From Luteolibacter ambystomatis (GTDB taxonomy: Bacteria > Verrucomicrobiota > Verrucomicrobiia > Verrucomicrobiales > Akkermansiaceae): 64,000 nucleotides of DNA. Shown here piece by piece: positions 25,436-37,400 of this stretch. Made by a program: the position numbers and the translations under genes. The number at the start of each line of letters is the position of its first letter. Position 1 is the stretch's first letter. Below the pieces are notes generated by a model. The model was not told where the DNA came from and ran no database searches. It saw nothing but the letters and a program-made list of their open reading frames with translations. The stretch lies in assembly GCF_018137965.1 (NCBI RefSeq), contig NZ_CP073100.1, forward strand, positions 4,103,754 through 4,167,753. The letters are read 5' to 3'.

Positions 25436-27913
25436 TCACGCCTGCTGCAACGTCCCTTCCGTCACACCGAGCTTCTCCAATGCTTTCACATGACGCAGCA
25501 GCGTCACGGAATCGCTCTCGCCGCGAAGGAGCGCCTGATACGCGCGGATGGTCCGCTTCGCCGAGTCCTTGTCCTCATCAAGCAACTCGATGCGGTAACG
25601 CGATAGGCCCGTCGCCCGCAGCTCATCGAAAAATCGCGCGCCGGTCTGCGCCCGTCCGTTGAAGAGCGTGTTGCGGCAACCGACATCCGCCACCAGCCGG
25701 TGCAACTGCCCGACACGATCCCGCAGATGCACCACGTGCTCCTCGCACGGCCTTCCGCAGTCCTTGTAGCTCGTGCCCTTGCTCAGGAAGGTGCAGAACA
25801 CGCAGTGCTCCATGTGGAAGAGCGGCATATGCTGGTGAAGCGTCAGCTCGAACCACTCCGCCGGAGCGCCGCGCAACAGATCGAGCACCTGGGAGATGTT
25901 CAGGTCATACGACACCGTCAAGCGATCCAAACGCGCGGCATCCTTGAGCAGCTTCGCCGTGATCGGATTCGCCACGTTCAATGAGAAATCCCCGAGCTTC
26001 TCGAACTCAGTACGATCTTTGTAGTACTCAAGCGAGGAGAGATTCCGCAACAGCACCGCATCCGGCTCCGCGCGCTCGATGAGCTTCAGGTAGCCGCTCT
26101 CCCCCGGCTTGAGAATACGCGGTGTCGCCAGCGAAATGCGGGTGCCGGTATCGGAAGCACGCGATCGCACCATCGCCACCGCATCCTTGTAACGGCGCGG
26201 GTCTTCGAAATCGCAGTGAACGAGCGACACCCGGCTGTCGAGTGCCGCATCCACCTGCGCGAGACTGCGGCAGAGTACACTGAGGACCGTTTCGCTGGAG
26301 TCCGCGGACGCCCGCTCCGGCATCAACTCGCGATAGGAAATACCCGTGCCCTTCACCACCGCCGGACCGGATGAAGCCTGCGAATCCAGCGCCTCGACCA
26401 AGGCACGACGCACGCGGTTGAGCTCCGAAACCGCGAGGTGGCAATCACCCTCGAGCTGGTTGTCGAGCGAAGCCAGCTCATAGGAGGTATCTCCGAGCCG
26501 ACCGAGCTGGGCGATCAATGTCTCAGCGGAAAGCGCATGCTTCGAAGCAGCTTGGAGCGGCGACGACGAACCCGCCGTTGCTCCGCCAGACGCAATCGCC
26601 ACCACCAGCGGCTCACCCGGCTGCCCACTCACCACCAGATGCAGCGGTGTCTTCTTCTCCTGGAGCTTCGCATTCTGCCAGAAGCGACGGATCTCGGACT
26701 CCAGCTTGGGATCGGAAGTTTTGTAGAGCGTCTGACCGGGACGGATGCGATCAAAGTCGAGGCCACTGTGGCTGCGGTGGAACAGCAGGCAGCCGTTCTC
26801 GATCTTCCAGATGCGCGCGCCCTGCTCCTCGTTGCGATCCTCCCCGGCGTCGAACACCACGCCATCGCCGGGCGTGAGCGGGATTGCAGGCTCATCCTTC
26901 AGCTCGACCCAGCCCGGACCGCAACGCGCGATCTCACCGAGCAAGGGTCCACGCTTCTTCCCGAAGCGGCCATGGACGAGATACGGATGATCCGTGCCCG
27001 CCAGCCAGCCGGTGGTGAGGCCGCGGGAAAAAGTCATCTCCAGCTCGTAGCGATCTTCCGCCGTCACACTGGAGGCGGCACCCGCGATCGCATCGTCGAT
27101 CGCCTTCCGATATACGCGCGTCACTGCCGCGACATACTCGGGCGACTTCAGGCGGCCCTCGATCTTGAACGACTTCACGCCCGCCTTCACCAGCCCGGGG
27201 ATGATGTCCACCGCCGCCAGGTCCTGCGGCGAGAGCAGGTAACGGACCTCTCCCAATTCGCGGACCTCGCCATCAACCATCAGCTCGTACGGCATGCGGC
27301 AAGCCTGCGCGCACTCGCCGCGGTTCGCCGAACGCTGGCCCAGCGATTCGCTGGTCAGGCACTGGCCGGAATAGGCGACGCACAGCGCGCCATGTACGAA
27401 AACCTCCAGCGGCGCATGGACGTAGCCCTCGGCAGCCGCTTGGAAACGCTCGATCTCTTTCAACGAAAGCTCACGTGCCAGCACCGCCCGCTCCATCGGA
27501 AACAGCGTCTCGATGAACGCCAGCCCTTCCGGTGACGTGATCGTCATCTGGGTGGACGCGTGCAGTTCCACGCCCGGCGCGATCTCGCGGGCCATCTTCG
27601 CCAGCCCCAGATCCTGGATGATGAGGGCGTCCACCCCGGCGGCTGCGATCAGGCGGAGCTGCCGTTCCGCCGCCTCCAGCTCATCGGTGAAGACCAGCGT
27701 GTTCATCGTCACGAAGCCTTTCACCCCGTGCTTGTGCAGGAACTTCATCAACTCCGGCAGGTCGTCCTCGGTGAAATTGTCCGCGCGCAGACGGGCGTTG
27801 AACTTCGGCAGGCCGAAGAAAATCGCGTCCGCCCCGGCGGCCACGGCGGCACGGGCACAGTCCCAGTTTCCGGCGGGACTGAGGAGCTCGGGGGTGGCGT
27901 CGGACGGCTGCAT
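25436..27913 (-). CDS. peptidase U32 family protein, RlhA-like (23S rRNA hydroxylation type)
   Basis: 825 residues from ATG 27913; the extension to 27994 is not family-like. The N-terminus PELLSPAGNWDCARAAVAAGADAIFFG is the U32 signature start, and the domain continues with GVDALIIQDLGLAKMA, ELHASTQMTI and the Cys-containing segment VHGALCVAYSGQCLTS plus RGECAQACRMPY. A DUF3656-type region and a C-terminal extension with another Cys cluster (HCVFCTF, CGRPCEEH) follow. E. coli RlhA (hydroxylates 23S rRNA C2501) and TrhP (tRNA hydroxylation) are U32 proteins with this Cys set; RlhA is shorter, about 650 residues. I infer an RNA-hydroxylation role rather than true collagenase activity. Confidence 0.85.
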   Translation of the reverse strand: MQPSDATPELLSPAGNWDCARAAVAAGADAIFFGLPKFNARLRADNFTEDDLPELMKFLHKHGVKGFVTMNTLVFTDELEAAERQLRLIAAAGVDALIIQDLGLAKMAREIAPGVELHASTQMTITSPEGLAFIETLFPMERAVLARELSLKEIERFQAAAEGYVHAPLEVFVHGALCVAYSGQCLTSESLGQRSANRGECAQACRMPYELMVDGEVRELGEVRYLLSPQDLAAVDIIPGLVKAGVKSFKIEGRLKSPEYVAAVTRVYRKAIDDAIAGAASSVTAEDRYELEMTFSRGLTTGWLAGTDHPYLVHGRFGKKRGPLLGEIARCGPGWVELKDEPAIPLTPGDGVVFDAGEDRNEEQGARIWKIENGCLLFHRSHSGLDFDRIRPGQTLYKTSDPKLESEIRRFWQNAKLQEKKTPLHLVVSGQPGEPLVVAIASGGATAGSSSPLQAASKHALSAETLIAQLGRLGDTSYELASLDNQLEGDCHLAVSELNRVRRALVEALDSQASSGPAVVKGTGISYRELMPERASADSSETVLSVLCRSLAQVDAALDSRVSLVHCDFEDPRRYKDAVAMVRSRASDTGTRISLATPRILKPGESGYLKLIERAEPDAVLLRNLSSLEYYKDRTEFEKLGDFSLNVANPITAKLLKDAARLDRLTVSYDLNISQVLDLLRGAPAEWFELTLHQHMPLFHMEHCVFCTFLSKGTSYKDCGRPCEEHVVHLRDRVGQLHRLVADVGCRNTLFNGRAQTGARFFDELRATGLSRYRIELLDEDKDSAKRTIRAYQALLRGESDSVTLLRHVKALEKLGVTEGTLQQA

Positions 27914-28011
27914 GCGCGGGAGGTGGGGAAACGATGCGCTGGATTCAAGCAAAAGGCAGGCGAAACTTTCTCCCGGTGCGAGGGTTATCCCCATTGCAAC
28001 CCCTTCCGACC

Positions 28012-29646
28012 ATGCTTCCGCAAGCCCCTGACCCCTGGACGATCTATGAAGCCGCGCACCTGCTGAACCGGGCCGGATTCGGCGGCAGCCCTTCGGATAT
28101 CAAGACTCTCCACGCGCTGGGCCGGACCAAGGCGGTCGATTCCCTGCTGAAACCCGCCGTGGGGCCGGACGAGTTCGCGATGCCGGAATGGTGTACTCCC
28201 GCGAAAATGGCGGAGGACATGCAGGAACGCATCGCCCAGTTCCGCAAGCTCCGCGAGGAGACGAAGAACATGACCCCGGAGGAGGCGGAAAAGGCGAAAA
28301 AGAACGTCAACCAGACCGAGCAGAGGGAAAACCGCCAGCATGGCATCGAGGGCCAGGGCTGGTGGTTCCGCTCCATGCTTCACACCCGGGCGCCGCTGCG
28401 GGAGAAGATGACGCTCTTCTGGCACGATCACTTCGCCACCTCGATCCAGAAGGTGAAGCAGCCGGTGCTGATGATGATGCAGAACGACCTGTTCCGCCGC
28501 AACGCCACCGGAAATTTCCGCCAGCTCACCCACGAGATCGCCAAAAACCCGGCGATGATGCTCTACCTCGACACCCAGAATTCGAAAAGCGGCAAGCCGA
28601 ATGAGAACTTCGCCCGCGAGGTGATGGAACTCTTCACCCTCGGCGAGGGCCACTACACCGAGCAGGACATCCATGAGGCCGCCCGCGCCTTCACCGGCTA
28701 CCAGCTCAACCGCCAGAACGGCACGGTATTCCATAACCGCCGCCAATGGGACGATGGCGAGAAGACCGTCTTCGGCAAGACCGGCAAGTTCGACGGCGAT
28801 GACGTGGTGAACTTGATCTTCGAGCAACCGCAGGCCGCGAAGTTCATGGCCGCGAAGCTCTGGGAATACTTCGCCGCGGACAATCCGCCGCCCGCTGCCG
28901 TCGAGTCGATGGCCGCCACCTTCCGCTCCGCCAACTACGAGGTCGCCCCGCTGCTCCGCGAGATCTTCCTTTCGAAGCAGTTCTATGCGGAGGAGGTAAT
29001 GCGCAACCAGATCAAGTGCCCGATCCAGTTTCTGGTGCAGATGCTGAAACAGCTCGATCTCAACCAGGCACCGCAAGGCTACACCATGATCGCCCAGCAG
29101 CAGCTCGGCCAGGTGCTCTTCAATCCGCCGAACGTCGCCGGCTGGGACTGGGGCAAGGCATGGATCAATACCAACACCCTGCTCACCCGCTACAACGTCG
29201 CCGGGTTCATCACCAAGGGCGCGGAAAAAGCCCCGGGCCAAGCTTTGCCAGTGGACGAGTCCATGGCCATGGCCCGCAAGTCCGACGATTCGGAGATGAT
29301 GGACGACGACGACAAACCGAACGCAGGCAAGCGCAAGGGCGGCGGCGTTCAAGCCGCGCTCGGCAAGAAAGCCACGCCGGAGAAAGTCGCGATGGTGACC
29401 GAGGTCGCCGCCCGCAACTGGCGCGGCCCGGATTACGACCGCATCGCCCCGCGCGAACTCCGCAAGCGCCATGAGGATCTCGTGGATTCGCTGGCCTTGC
29501 GCTTCTTCCAAGCCCCGCTCGCCGACAAGAACCGCAAGCGCTTCATCGCCTTCGCCGAAGAGAAGGAAGGCGTCGTCTTCACCAACCACGAGGTGGCCGA
29601 ACTCGTCCATCTGATGCTCAGCACGCCCGAGTACCAACTCACCTGA
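28012..29646 (+). CDS. DUF1800 family protein
   Basis: 544 residues from ATG 28012. The family hallmarks are AAHLLNRAGFGGSP at the N-terminus, MTLFWHDHFATS, NFAREVMELFTLGEGHYTE with DIHEAARAFTGY, and LFNPPNVAGWDWGKAWINT. DUF1800 proteins are widespread in Planctomycetes and Verrucomicrobiota and nearly always precede a DUF1501 gene, as here (40-base gap). Their role is unknown; an extracytoplasmic or surface function is assumed from the Tat-exported partner. No signal peptide is visible in this protein. Confidence 0.88.
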   Translation: MLPQAPDPWTIYEAAHLLNRAGFGGSPSDIKTLHALGRTKAVDSLLKPAVGPDEFAMPEWCTPAKMAEDMQERIAQFRKLREETKNMTPEEAEKAKKNVNQTEQRENRQHGIEGQGWWFRSMLHTRAPLREKMTLFWHDHFATSIQKVKQPVLMMMQNDLFRRNATGNFRQLTHEIAKNPAMMLYLDTQNSKSGKPNENFAREVMELFTLGEGHYTEQDIHEAARAFTGYQLNRQNGTVFHNRRQWDDGEKTVFGKTGKFDGDDVVNLIFEQPQAAKFMAAKLWEYFAADNPPPAAVESMAATFRSANYEVAPLLREIFLSKQFYAEEVMRNQIKCPIQFLVQMLKQLDLNQAPQGYTMIAQQQLGQVLFNPPNVAGWDWGKAWINTNTLLTRYNVAGFITKGAEKAPGQALPVDESMAMARKSDDSEMMDDDDKPNAGKRKGGGVQAALGKKATPEKVAMVTEVAARNWRGPDYDRIAPRELRKRHEDLVDSLALRFFQAPLADKNRKRFIAFAEEKEGVVFTNHEVAELVHLMLSTPEYQLT

Positions 29647-29686
29647 TCCCTTTCTCTCAACTCCCAACTTTCATCTCTCGACCGCC

Positions 29687-30982
29687 ATGAAGACCCGCCG
29701 CGATTTCCTCCGTGCCACCCTGCTCGGCGCATCCGCCACCTGGACGGTGCCGATGTTCGTGGAGAACACGTTCGCCCAGCTCCACAACGATACCAAGGAT
29801 CTCGCCGTCCAGCCGGTCACCGGCAAGGATGGTCCGATCCTCGTGGTCATCCAACTGGCAGGCGGCAATGACGGCCTCAACACCCTGGCACCGTTCGCCG
29901 ACGATGCCTACCACAAGGCCCGCCCGCGCCTCGCGAAGAAGGAGAAGGATCTCATCCGCCTCTCCGACTACTGCGGCCTGAACAACTCGATGCCGTGGCT
30001 CGGCTCCCAGTTCAAGGAAGGCGATCTCGCGATCGTCCAAGGCGTCGGCTATCCGAATCCGAACCGCTCGCACTTCGTCTCCACCTCGATCTGGGAAACC
30101 GCCGATCCGGCGAACCGCTCGAACACCGGCTGGCTCGGCCGCTACTTCGACAACGCCTGCTCCGGCAGCGATCCCACGGTGGGCATCAGCTTCAGCAAGA
30201 CCCAGCCGGAAGCCTTCGGCGCGGCCCGCAATCCAGGCATCTGCCTTTCCACGCCGGAACTCTACCGCTGGATCAACGGTAACGACGACTCGAAGACCGC
30301 CGAGGAATTCTTCTCCGATCTCAACCGTCCGGACGCTCCGGTGGAGGGCGGCTCGATCGCCATGGCCGCCGGTGGCAAGACCGGCGCGATCCAGGGCGAA
30401 AGCAATCTCTCCTTCCTCGAACGCGTGGCGCTCGATGCCCAGGTCAGTTCCGCCAAGATCCTGGAGATCGCATCGAAGCACAAAACCAACGTCCAGTACG
30501 ACGGCACCCCGCTGGCACGCAGCCTCAACCTCGTGGGCCGCATGATCGCCGGTGGTCTGCCGACACGCGTTTTCTACGTCTCCCACGGCGGCTTCGACAC
30601 CCACAACAATCAGATGGGCACGCAGGACCGCCTGCTCGGCCAGCTCGACAGCGCGCTGAAATCCTTCATGGCCGACCTCAAGCAGCAGGGCGCCGCCGAC
30701 CGCGTGGTGGTGATGACCTTCTCCGAGTTCGGTCGCCGCGTGGGCGAGAACGCCAGCGGCGGCACCGACCACGGCCAAGGCTCCTGCCTCTTCACCCTCG
30801 GCCAAGGCGTGAAGGGCGGCCTCTACGGCAAGTATCCGAGCCTCACCGACCTTTCCCAAGGCGACCTCAAGTTCACCACCGACTTCCGCGGCATCTACGC
30901 CACCATTCTGGAAAACTGGCTGAAGACCCCGTCAAAGCCGATCCTGAAGGGAGCCTACGAGAAGCTGAGCTTCATGGGATAA
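29687..30982 (+). CDS. DUF1501 family protein with Tat signal
   Basis: 431 residues from ATG 29687. It begins with a twin-arginine signal (KTRRDFLRATLLGASATW). The DUF1501 pattern follows: ILVVIQLAGGNDGLNTLAPF, RSHFVSTSIWET, HGGFDTHNNQMGTQDRLL and VVVMTFSEFGRRVGENASGGTDHGQG. These conserved His/Asp positions resemble the alkaline phosphatase/sulfatase superfamily. It is exported folded. It forms a pair with the DUF1800 gene, and a hairpin follows the stop directly. Confidence 0.9.
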   Translation: MKTRRDFLRATLLGASATWTVPMFVENTFAQLHNDTKDLAVQPVTGKDGPILVVIQLAGGNDGLNTLAPFADDAYHKARPRLAKKEKDLIRLSDYCGLNNSMPWLGSQFKEGDLAIVQGVGYPNPNRSHFVSTSIWETADPANRSNTGWLGRYFDNACSGSDPTVGISFSKTQPEAFGAARNPGICLSTPELYRWINGNDDSKTAEEFFSDLNRPDAPVEGGSIAMAAGGKTGAIQGESNLSFLERVALDAQVSSAKILEIASKHKTNVQYDGTPLARSLNLVGRMIAGGLPTRVFYVSHGGFDTHNNQMGTQDRLLGQLDSALKSFMADLKQQGAADRVVVMTFSEFGRRVGENASGGTDHGQGSCLFTLGQGVKGGLYGKYPSLTDLSQGDLKFTTDFRGIYATILENWLKTPSKPILKGAYEKLSFMG

Positions 30983-30983
30983 C

Positions 30984-31011
30984 TATGATTGCTTAATTTA
31001 GAGCAATCATA
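30984..31011. terminator. hairpin between converging DUF1501 and SUKH genes
   Basis: TATGATTGCT and AGCAATCATA form a 10-bp stem with an 8-base AT-rich loop, starting one base after the DUF1501 stop and ending 8 bases before the stop of the SUKH gene. There is no strong T-run, so a bidirectional terminator is inferred from position. Confidence 0.5.
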
Positions 31012-31019
31012 AATTGCCA

Positions 31020-31457
31020 TCACTCTTCAGGTTGAAGTTCTTTCCAAAATTGCTCTAGCGATTCACTTATCTGCTCTAAAGGTTGTCCAGAAGAAAATAT
31101 ACTGTCTGATCGGTAGTAATAAACCGGAGCCTCCATTTTTTCGCAATCTACAAAGAAATAATCCCCCCCCGGATCTACAGCAAAGGGAAAAAACTTCTTA
31201 GGCGCAATCATCTTTCGCAAAATCAAATTCCGATAGGTATCGAGAGCAGCTACCCTCCCTTTGCTTGATACCAATGGGAGAGTCTCATTCACCAAGGTAT
31301 CTAACGTATCGCTTTTAAATACATATGGATCTGGATCTCCTCCATTATGTTGCAAAAAAAGTAGCCGCAGTGCCTTTGGGAAAGCAAATCCCAATTCTTT
31401 CTCCGCATCCGCCACTTCTTCTTCTGTTAGAATTTTGTCAACATTGATAAATTTCAT
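31020..31457 (-). CDS. SMI1/KNR4 (SUKH) family immunity protein
   Basis: 145 residues from ATG 31457. The SUKH pattern is clear: ILTEEEVADAEKELGFAFPKALRLLFLQHNGGDP at the start, FPFAVDPGGDYFFVDCE in the middle and an acidic tail. SUKH proteins are known immunity proteins of polymorphic toxin systems, often against nuclease tips. The gene starts 10 bases after the stop of the RHS toxin gene and is AT-rich like the toxin tip, so the two were probably gained together. It should bind and block the nuclease of the RHS C-terminus in the cytoplasm. Confidence 0.88.
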   Translation of the reverse strand: MKFINVDKILTEEEVADAEKELGFAFPKALRLLFLQHNGGDPDPYVFKSDTLDTLVNETLPLVSSKGRVAALDTYRNLILRKMIAPKKFFPFAVDPGGDYFFVDCEKMEAPVYYYRSDSIFSSGQPLEQISESLEQFWKELQPEE

Positions 31458-31467
31458 ACATTTGGAG

Positions 31468-34400
31468 TTATTTCCCAGGAATCGCTAGACCCGCAGCCCT
31501 TATACTTGCACGAGCAGGGTCACTCAAGTCGTAAGGAACTCCAAACGCTGATTCATATTGCGAAACACCACCCCTGTGAGGATAAGTAGCTTCATGTGCG
31601 GGTCGCTCAACAAGCTGCATTGATCCGGTGTTAGTAACGGGATCGTAATCATCGAGGTGATGCCATGTGTAACCTTGAGGTGCCTTACTTGTTTCACCTA
31701 AACCTGCAGCTATGTTCGCGGCTTTGTAATCTCTGCTCCTAGTTCCAGTATATTCAATTTGAACAATATTACTCTGCCCTTCACCCACAGGGTATAGATG
31801 AGGAGAATTAGAAAAGTCTACTCCACCAGTGGCATTCCTGAGATGTCCCACCTGATTTGATGTGGCACTGCACCCACTCTCGTTGTGGCTTAGTACCTTG
31901 GCATCCCCAGCAAAGTAGCTGTGAACCGTCTCGACCTCCAGGTTGTAGACACGATGGATACCCGTCACGGGCAGGACGGACTCAACCTTCTCGACTCCCT
32001 CTCGGGTGCGCAGTTCTTCACCCGGCTTGAGCTCGGAGGTCGCCACCCAATCCTGACGGGTGGCTGAATAGAGACGGTGACGGTCCGTAAGGCGCAGGGT
32101 ATCCGCGCGGCCCTGCATCCGGACCTCCATGACGAAGGTATTGAGATGGGTGATCGTGGAGAGCACCACACGGCCGGTTCCCTCGGAAATCCGCGGGCAG
32201 GGCGCGATTTCGCGGACCTCCGCAAATCCTTGCAGCCCCATTTCCTCCAGTGCGATCCACACCTGTCTGCCAGGTGCTGCTCCCGTGAGGGCGATCCATT
32301 CATCGGAACGCAGCAACGAGAGGTCGACCAGGTCGGACGGGCATTCCGGATTCGGCATCCGCAGCGTGATCTTTTTCCACGAGGCCGGATCCACCTCGGT
32401 GGTGGAGGCATCGTCAGTCGTCAGCACGCGGTCACCCACCTGCAGGGATTCGATCGTACGGGCTCCCGCCGCCGTGGCGATTTCCGTACCGCCCACGAAA
32501 CAGAAGCCGGGAACCGCCGGCATTTTCTCCACCGCCGAGACCGGGCTGTAAGGGTTCGACGCCGAATTCTGGAACCCGACCTTCGGTCCATCGGGATTCA
32601 CGGTAAACACGCTGCCCGCTCCGACGCTGCTGCTGGCGGTGGATTCCCACAGTCCGATCGACGTGCTGAGGATCGCCGTGCTCGCATTGAAGGTACTGGA
32701 GATCTGCTGGGCAGCCGTCAGGTCCGCTCCGGTGAAGAAATTCCGGCCGGTGACCCCTTCGACCGCCCATTTCGCCACATTGACACCGGGGATCCATTCA
32801 AACGCGAGATCCAGCTGCTGGGCATGGAGCTGCCCGGCAGGACTGAACATATAGTTGGTGTAAATCTGGGAACCCGTCAGTCCGCCGGGACCGGAATAGC
32901 CCGTCAATGCCTGCGCCACACCGGCGGAAATCGCATTGCCCGTACTGGCCACCCACGCTCCGCCCCGTTCGACCGCCTTGCCAAACCGCCCGTCGGGGTC
33001 GGCCTGGTTGATCGGGTCGTTCCCGCAATAATCGTAAAGAGAAAGTGATCCGGCATGTCCCATCGGATCCGGCGCCAGCCAGGTTCCCGAGACAGGCTCG
33101 TAGGGTCTCAAACCCATCTGCAGGAACCCCGGAGGATCCGTGGTCAAACCCCGATAGCCGAGAAGCTGATGAAGCGGGACGGCACTGTCCTGGACGGCCG
33201 TATTCCAGCCCGCCATCGCGCCCCACGCTCCGAACCGCACGTTGCTCCATTGGAGGGCTCCTCCGGGAGTATCGAACCAGCCGACGGTATTACCCCACCA
33301 ATCGCTCGCGATGCCACGCCAGATTCCGGCGCTGTCCCGCACGGCCTGAAGGCCGCCCAGACCACCGAGTCCACCAAACGATCCGGAACGGTCGACACTG
33401 TAGGCCTTCCAAGACCATCCCACCGCACCGGAGCCGGTGGAGACACCTTGCCCGATCGAGAGGAACTCGACATTCGGGTCGTAAACCTCGCGGACGGTGA
33501 AGGTTTGGCTACCCTGGGGCGTGAAAGTCGTGCGGATGCGGCGGTTCAAGCCGTCATAAAGGGCGGTCCAAACCGATGGATTGACTCCCGTTTGCACGAC
33601 CTTGACCAAACGGCCGGCCGGATCCCAGGTAAGGGCCTGTGCCATGCCGCTCGTCCATGAACGGGAGATCACCCGCCCGATCTCATCGTAGCCCACCGTC
33701 TGGACATCATTCTGAGGAGCGACGGTAAACTGGGAAGTAGCGGCAGGCGCGGTCCAACCGCTGGGGTGGGTGGCGACCGCCGTGAGGGTATGGCTTCCCT
33801 TTGCCAGAGCAACGGAAGCGGACCATGCGCCCACGGAGTCCTGCCAGCCCGGGAAAGTTACAGCGGCTGGGACTCCATCCACATCCACCCGCACGGTCTG
33901 GGCACCGAACGCCGTACCGGAAAGGGCCACCGGTCTCGGCTTGCCCTCGTAAGTCACGGATTTCTCCCGCGCGAAGTCTCCCGAAACAGGCAATTGCGCG
34001 CTCTTCCAAGCCAGGCCATCGCTCTGACGCTTGCGGCCGACAAGAACACCCGCGCCTCCGGTGGATTTGAAAGTATTGGAGTCGTAGTAGAATTGATCGA
34101 CCTCGTTGCCCGAGGCCCCCGGACGCTGGGGATACGACTCGGAGACGAGACGATAGCTGGCGTCGTATTCATACTTGCGGAGCTCGTTCCACGCTCCTGC
34201 GCCCCAGCGGTTGATCTGCAGTTGGTTGACCTTGTCCAAAGCCGACCATCCCAGTGTCGTGCCGATCTGCGGAGTGGTCTCCTGAAGAGCCAAGGAGCCA
34301 GCCACGCGAAGGCCACGCGAAGTGGTTCTCCCAAGCGTGTCACGACCGATGGCTTCGTTCTGATAGGGTCCGGAACGTGAAGCGAGCAAGCCGGCGGTCG

Positions 34401-37400
34401 AAAATCCGGAAGCAAAGGTCTGGGACCCGACTGACGTGGAAATCATCCGTCCATCCGCCCGGTAGCCGAAGGTCTGGGTGAAATCGGCAATCGTACGTCC
34501 GGTACGCCTGCCTGCCGCATCCAGCGTCTGCGAGATATCCGATTGAACGGTTCCACCAACCGAGACGGTCTCATTGAGCAACAATCCGGAGCTGTCCGAC
34601 GAGCGCGTCACCACGGTGGTTCCTCCAATCCCTGTTTCGGAAATCGAGTTGGGATTGCCGAGTTCGTCATAGGTGATCGATTTCGTCAGGGCATCCTCCG
34701 GATCTGGACCTGTGCTGGTCGATGACGCCAACCTCAGGCAATCATCATAGGCATTGGTCGTTATCACGTTCGCGGCATTGGTGCTGGATTTCAGCATCCC
34801 CGCCCAAGCATGGCTCGCAGGATAGTAGTCAAAGGTGGTCAACCTCGTGGTGGAGGTTCCTTGCGCCAATTTGTTAGACGTCAATCTTCCAGCGGTATCG
34901 TAGATGGATTTCTCGGTCATCCCTCCCGGCATCTGCCTTTCCAACAGATTGCCAGCTCCGTCATACACCATGTTGACCTGCAATGCGCCGGGCCGGACCT
35001 CGGACAAAACATTTCCCTGCCAATCGAACGTGCGGGTCGTGATATTGCCCGCGCGATCGCGTTGGACGATCGGCGTTTCACCTGCCTCGTAAGTGGTGGT
35101 GGAATAAGTGCCGTCCGCCATCGATTGGAGGACCACGTTACCCGCGGTATCGGTCCACGTGTGGCTGACCAACGCATCCGCCCCGGTTCCAACCGTCGTC
35201 GTGGTTCCGTTGAAATCCGGCGTGTAGGAAGTGGTGGCCTTGCTTACCGTGTGGCCCGCCGAATCCTGGATCTCCACGGATTCAACCCGGCCGAGCGCAT
35301 CACTCAGACTGATTGTCACTTCATTCAGAGCATTGGTCATCCGCGTTTCCCGGCCGAGCGGGTCGGGATAGCGGAAGATATCGATTCGACGGGCGGCCTG
35401 TGAAGTGGCAGGAGGCCCGGTGATCGTCCTCGGACGGCTCAAACCGTCGTAGGCCGTCGTCGTGGTAAACCCTCCCTTGGTCTCGCTGGTGAGGTTGCCC
35501 CGGCGGTCGAAAACGCTCACGGCGGTCTTCAACACCGTGCCAGCGGAGGACTTCAGTCGCTCCGTCACCGTCCGGTTCGCGTCGTCATAGACCAGCTCCT
35601 TGTAGGAGCCATTGGGCAGGATCTCCTTCGCCGGCCGACCGTCCGCATAGTAGCGCCATTCGTGGATCGACCCATCCGAATTCTCCCGCTTCCGGAGCTG
35701 ACCGCGGGCATTGTAGTAGCACTTCGTAACTCCTCCGAGCGTGCTGGTCTCCTGGGAAACCTGACCTCCAGGCTCATAGGCGAGCCAGCGTGAAGCCTTC
35801 ACCACACCACCGGAACCCTTGTAGCCACTGTAATAGTCCACCCGGGTGGCCCGCCCGATGCCGTCATACTCGGCGGCAATGGAATTGCGGCGGGGAGTGC
35901 GGACCTCGATCAGGTTGTTGAATTTGTCGTAGCTGTAGAAAGTAGTCGCTACCGCCGCATCGCCCTGCGGGGTTTCCACTCCGCTGCCATCCGCTTTCGC
36001 GGCACTGAGCCACTGCAGGCGCTCGGACAAACGCCCATTCTTGTCATAGCGGTTCAGAACGCGATCGTTCACGCCCGTGCGCATGCCATCGGTCCACTCG
36101 ACCTCTCCGTTCAGAGTGTAGTAAGTCTGAACGATCGACTTCAATGAACCCGCCTGACGCTGGGCAATGGTCCGGCGTCCCATCGCATCATAGGTGTAGC
36201 TCCACTTCTGATCAGGTCGATCGCCTGCTCCGGTCTGCTTTTCCTCAATCAGCTCACCACGCAGGTTGTGTTTCAGGAGAACCGCCACGTCCGGATCGTC
36301 CGTACCGGTTCTGGAGGTCTTGACGGTCGCAAAACCGCGATCGTCGTAGTCCCAGTCGATGCGGGACTCATCGGCGGAGCCTTCCGCCGTCTTTTCCCAC
36401 TCGACCAAGCCCTTGGCATAGCGCGAGGTGCCGGTACGTGCTCCGAACTGGCGCACCACCTTGGAAACAAGCGTGGCCCCGACCCACTTCTCCACTCTGC
36501 TGGCGAGATAAGGATAAAGTGAATCATCGTAAAACCACTTCGTGGTCATACCGGAGGGATCGGTCTGTGTCACCGGCAGACAGCGGTCGTTATAGGTCCA
36601 TGTCGTGACGGATTTCTCCCCAGAAGAAGCCACTCCATCCCCATCGATGTCGGCAGGGGTTGCATCGGTCCCCAGCGACTTCTCGATGACATTGCCCTTC
36701 GAGTCGTACTTGAATGCTTTGACGACACCCCGGCGGTCCGTGATCTTCTTGAGGCTCCGGGGATAAGCGCCAGCCCCGGTTTCGTTCGCACCATACCACT
36801 CCCGGGTCTCAGCCGGAGTCTCGGGATCATCCTCGGAAGTGATCAGTCCATCCACATAGGTGAATACCGTGGACCGCCCGTAAGCATCCTTGACGGTGGT
36901 CGTGCCACTCAAGGTCTTGGTGGTCTCGTTCTTGGTATTGGCGTAGATAAACTCCGCGTTCTGTACCGGCACGGCACTGGAATCCACGATCGCCCGTTGC
37001 TTGATGACGCGGCGGGAATCGTCGTAATCGTTCTCCAGCATCCGACCCTCCGGCTTGCTCTCGCGGATCAGAAGGTGATTCGAGGTTTGGACGGTTTCCC
37101 CGGAAGCAACCGTGGTCTCCTGACCGTAGGCATACTGGTGCGTGGCACCGTCCGGCAGGGTCACTTTGACCAGATCGCCCTGAAGGTCATATTCATATGC
37201 CACCCGCCGCCCATCCTGGGTCCACGCTTCCGCGATGTGACCGTAGGTATCGTAGTTGAACCCGAGAGCATTGCCGTTGCTGGCGGAGATTTTCGCCAAT
37301 TGGCCGTAATCGGCCGCGCCCGTATCAGGACTGGGTCCATCGCCATAGTAGGTGAAGGACAACATGTTGCCCTGGGCATCCTTCCAAGACTCCAGATAAG

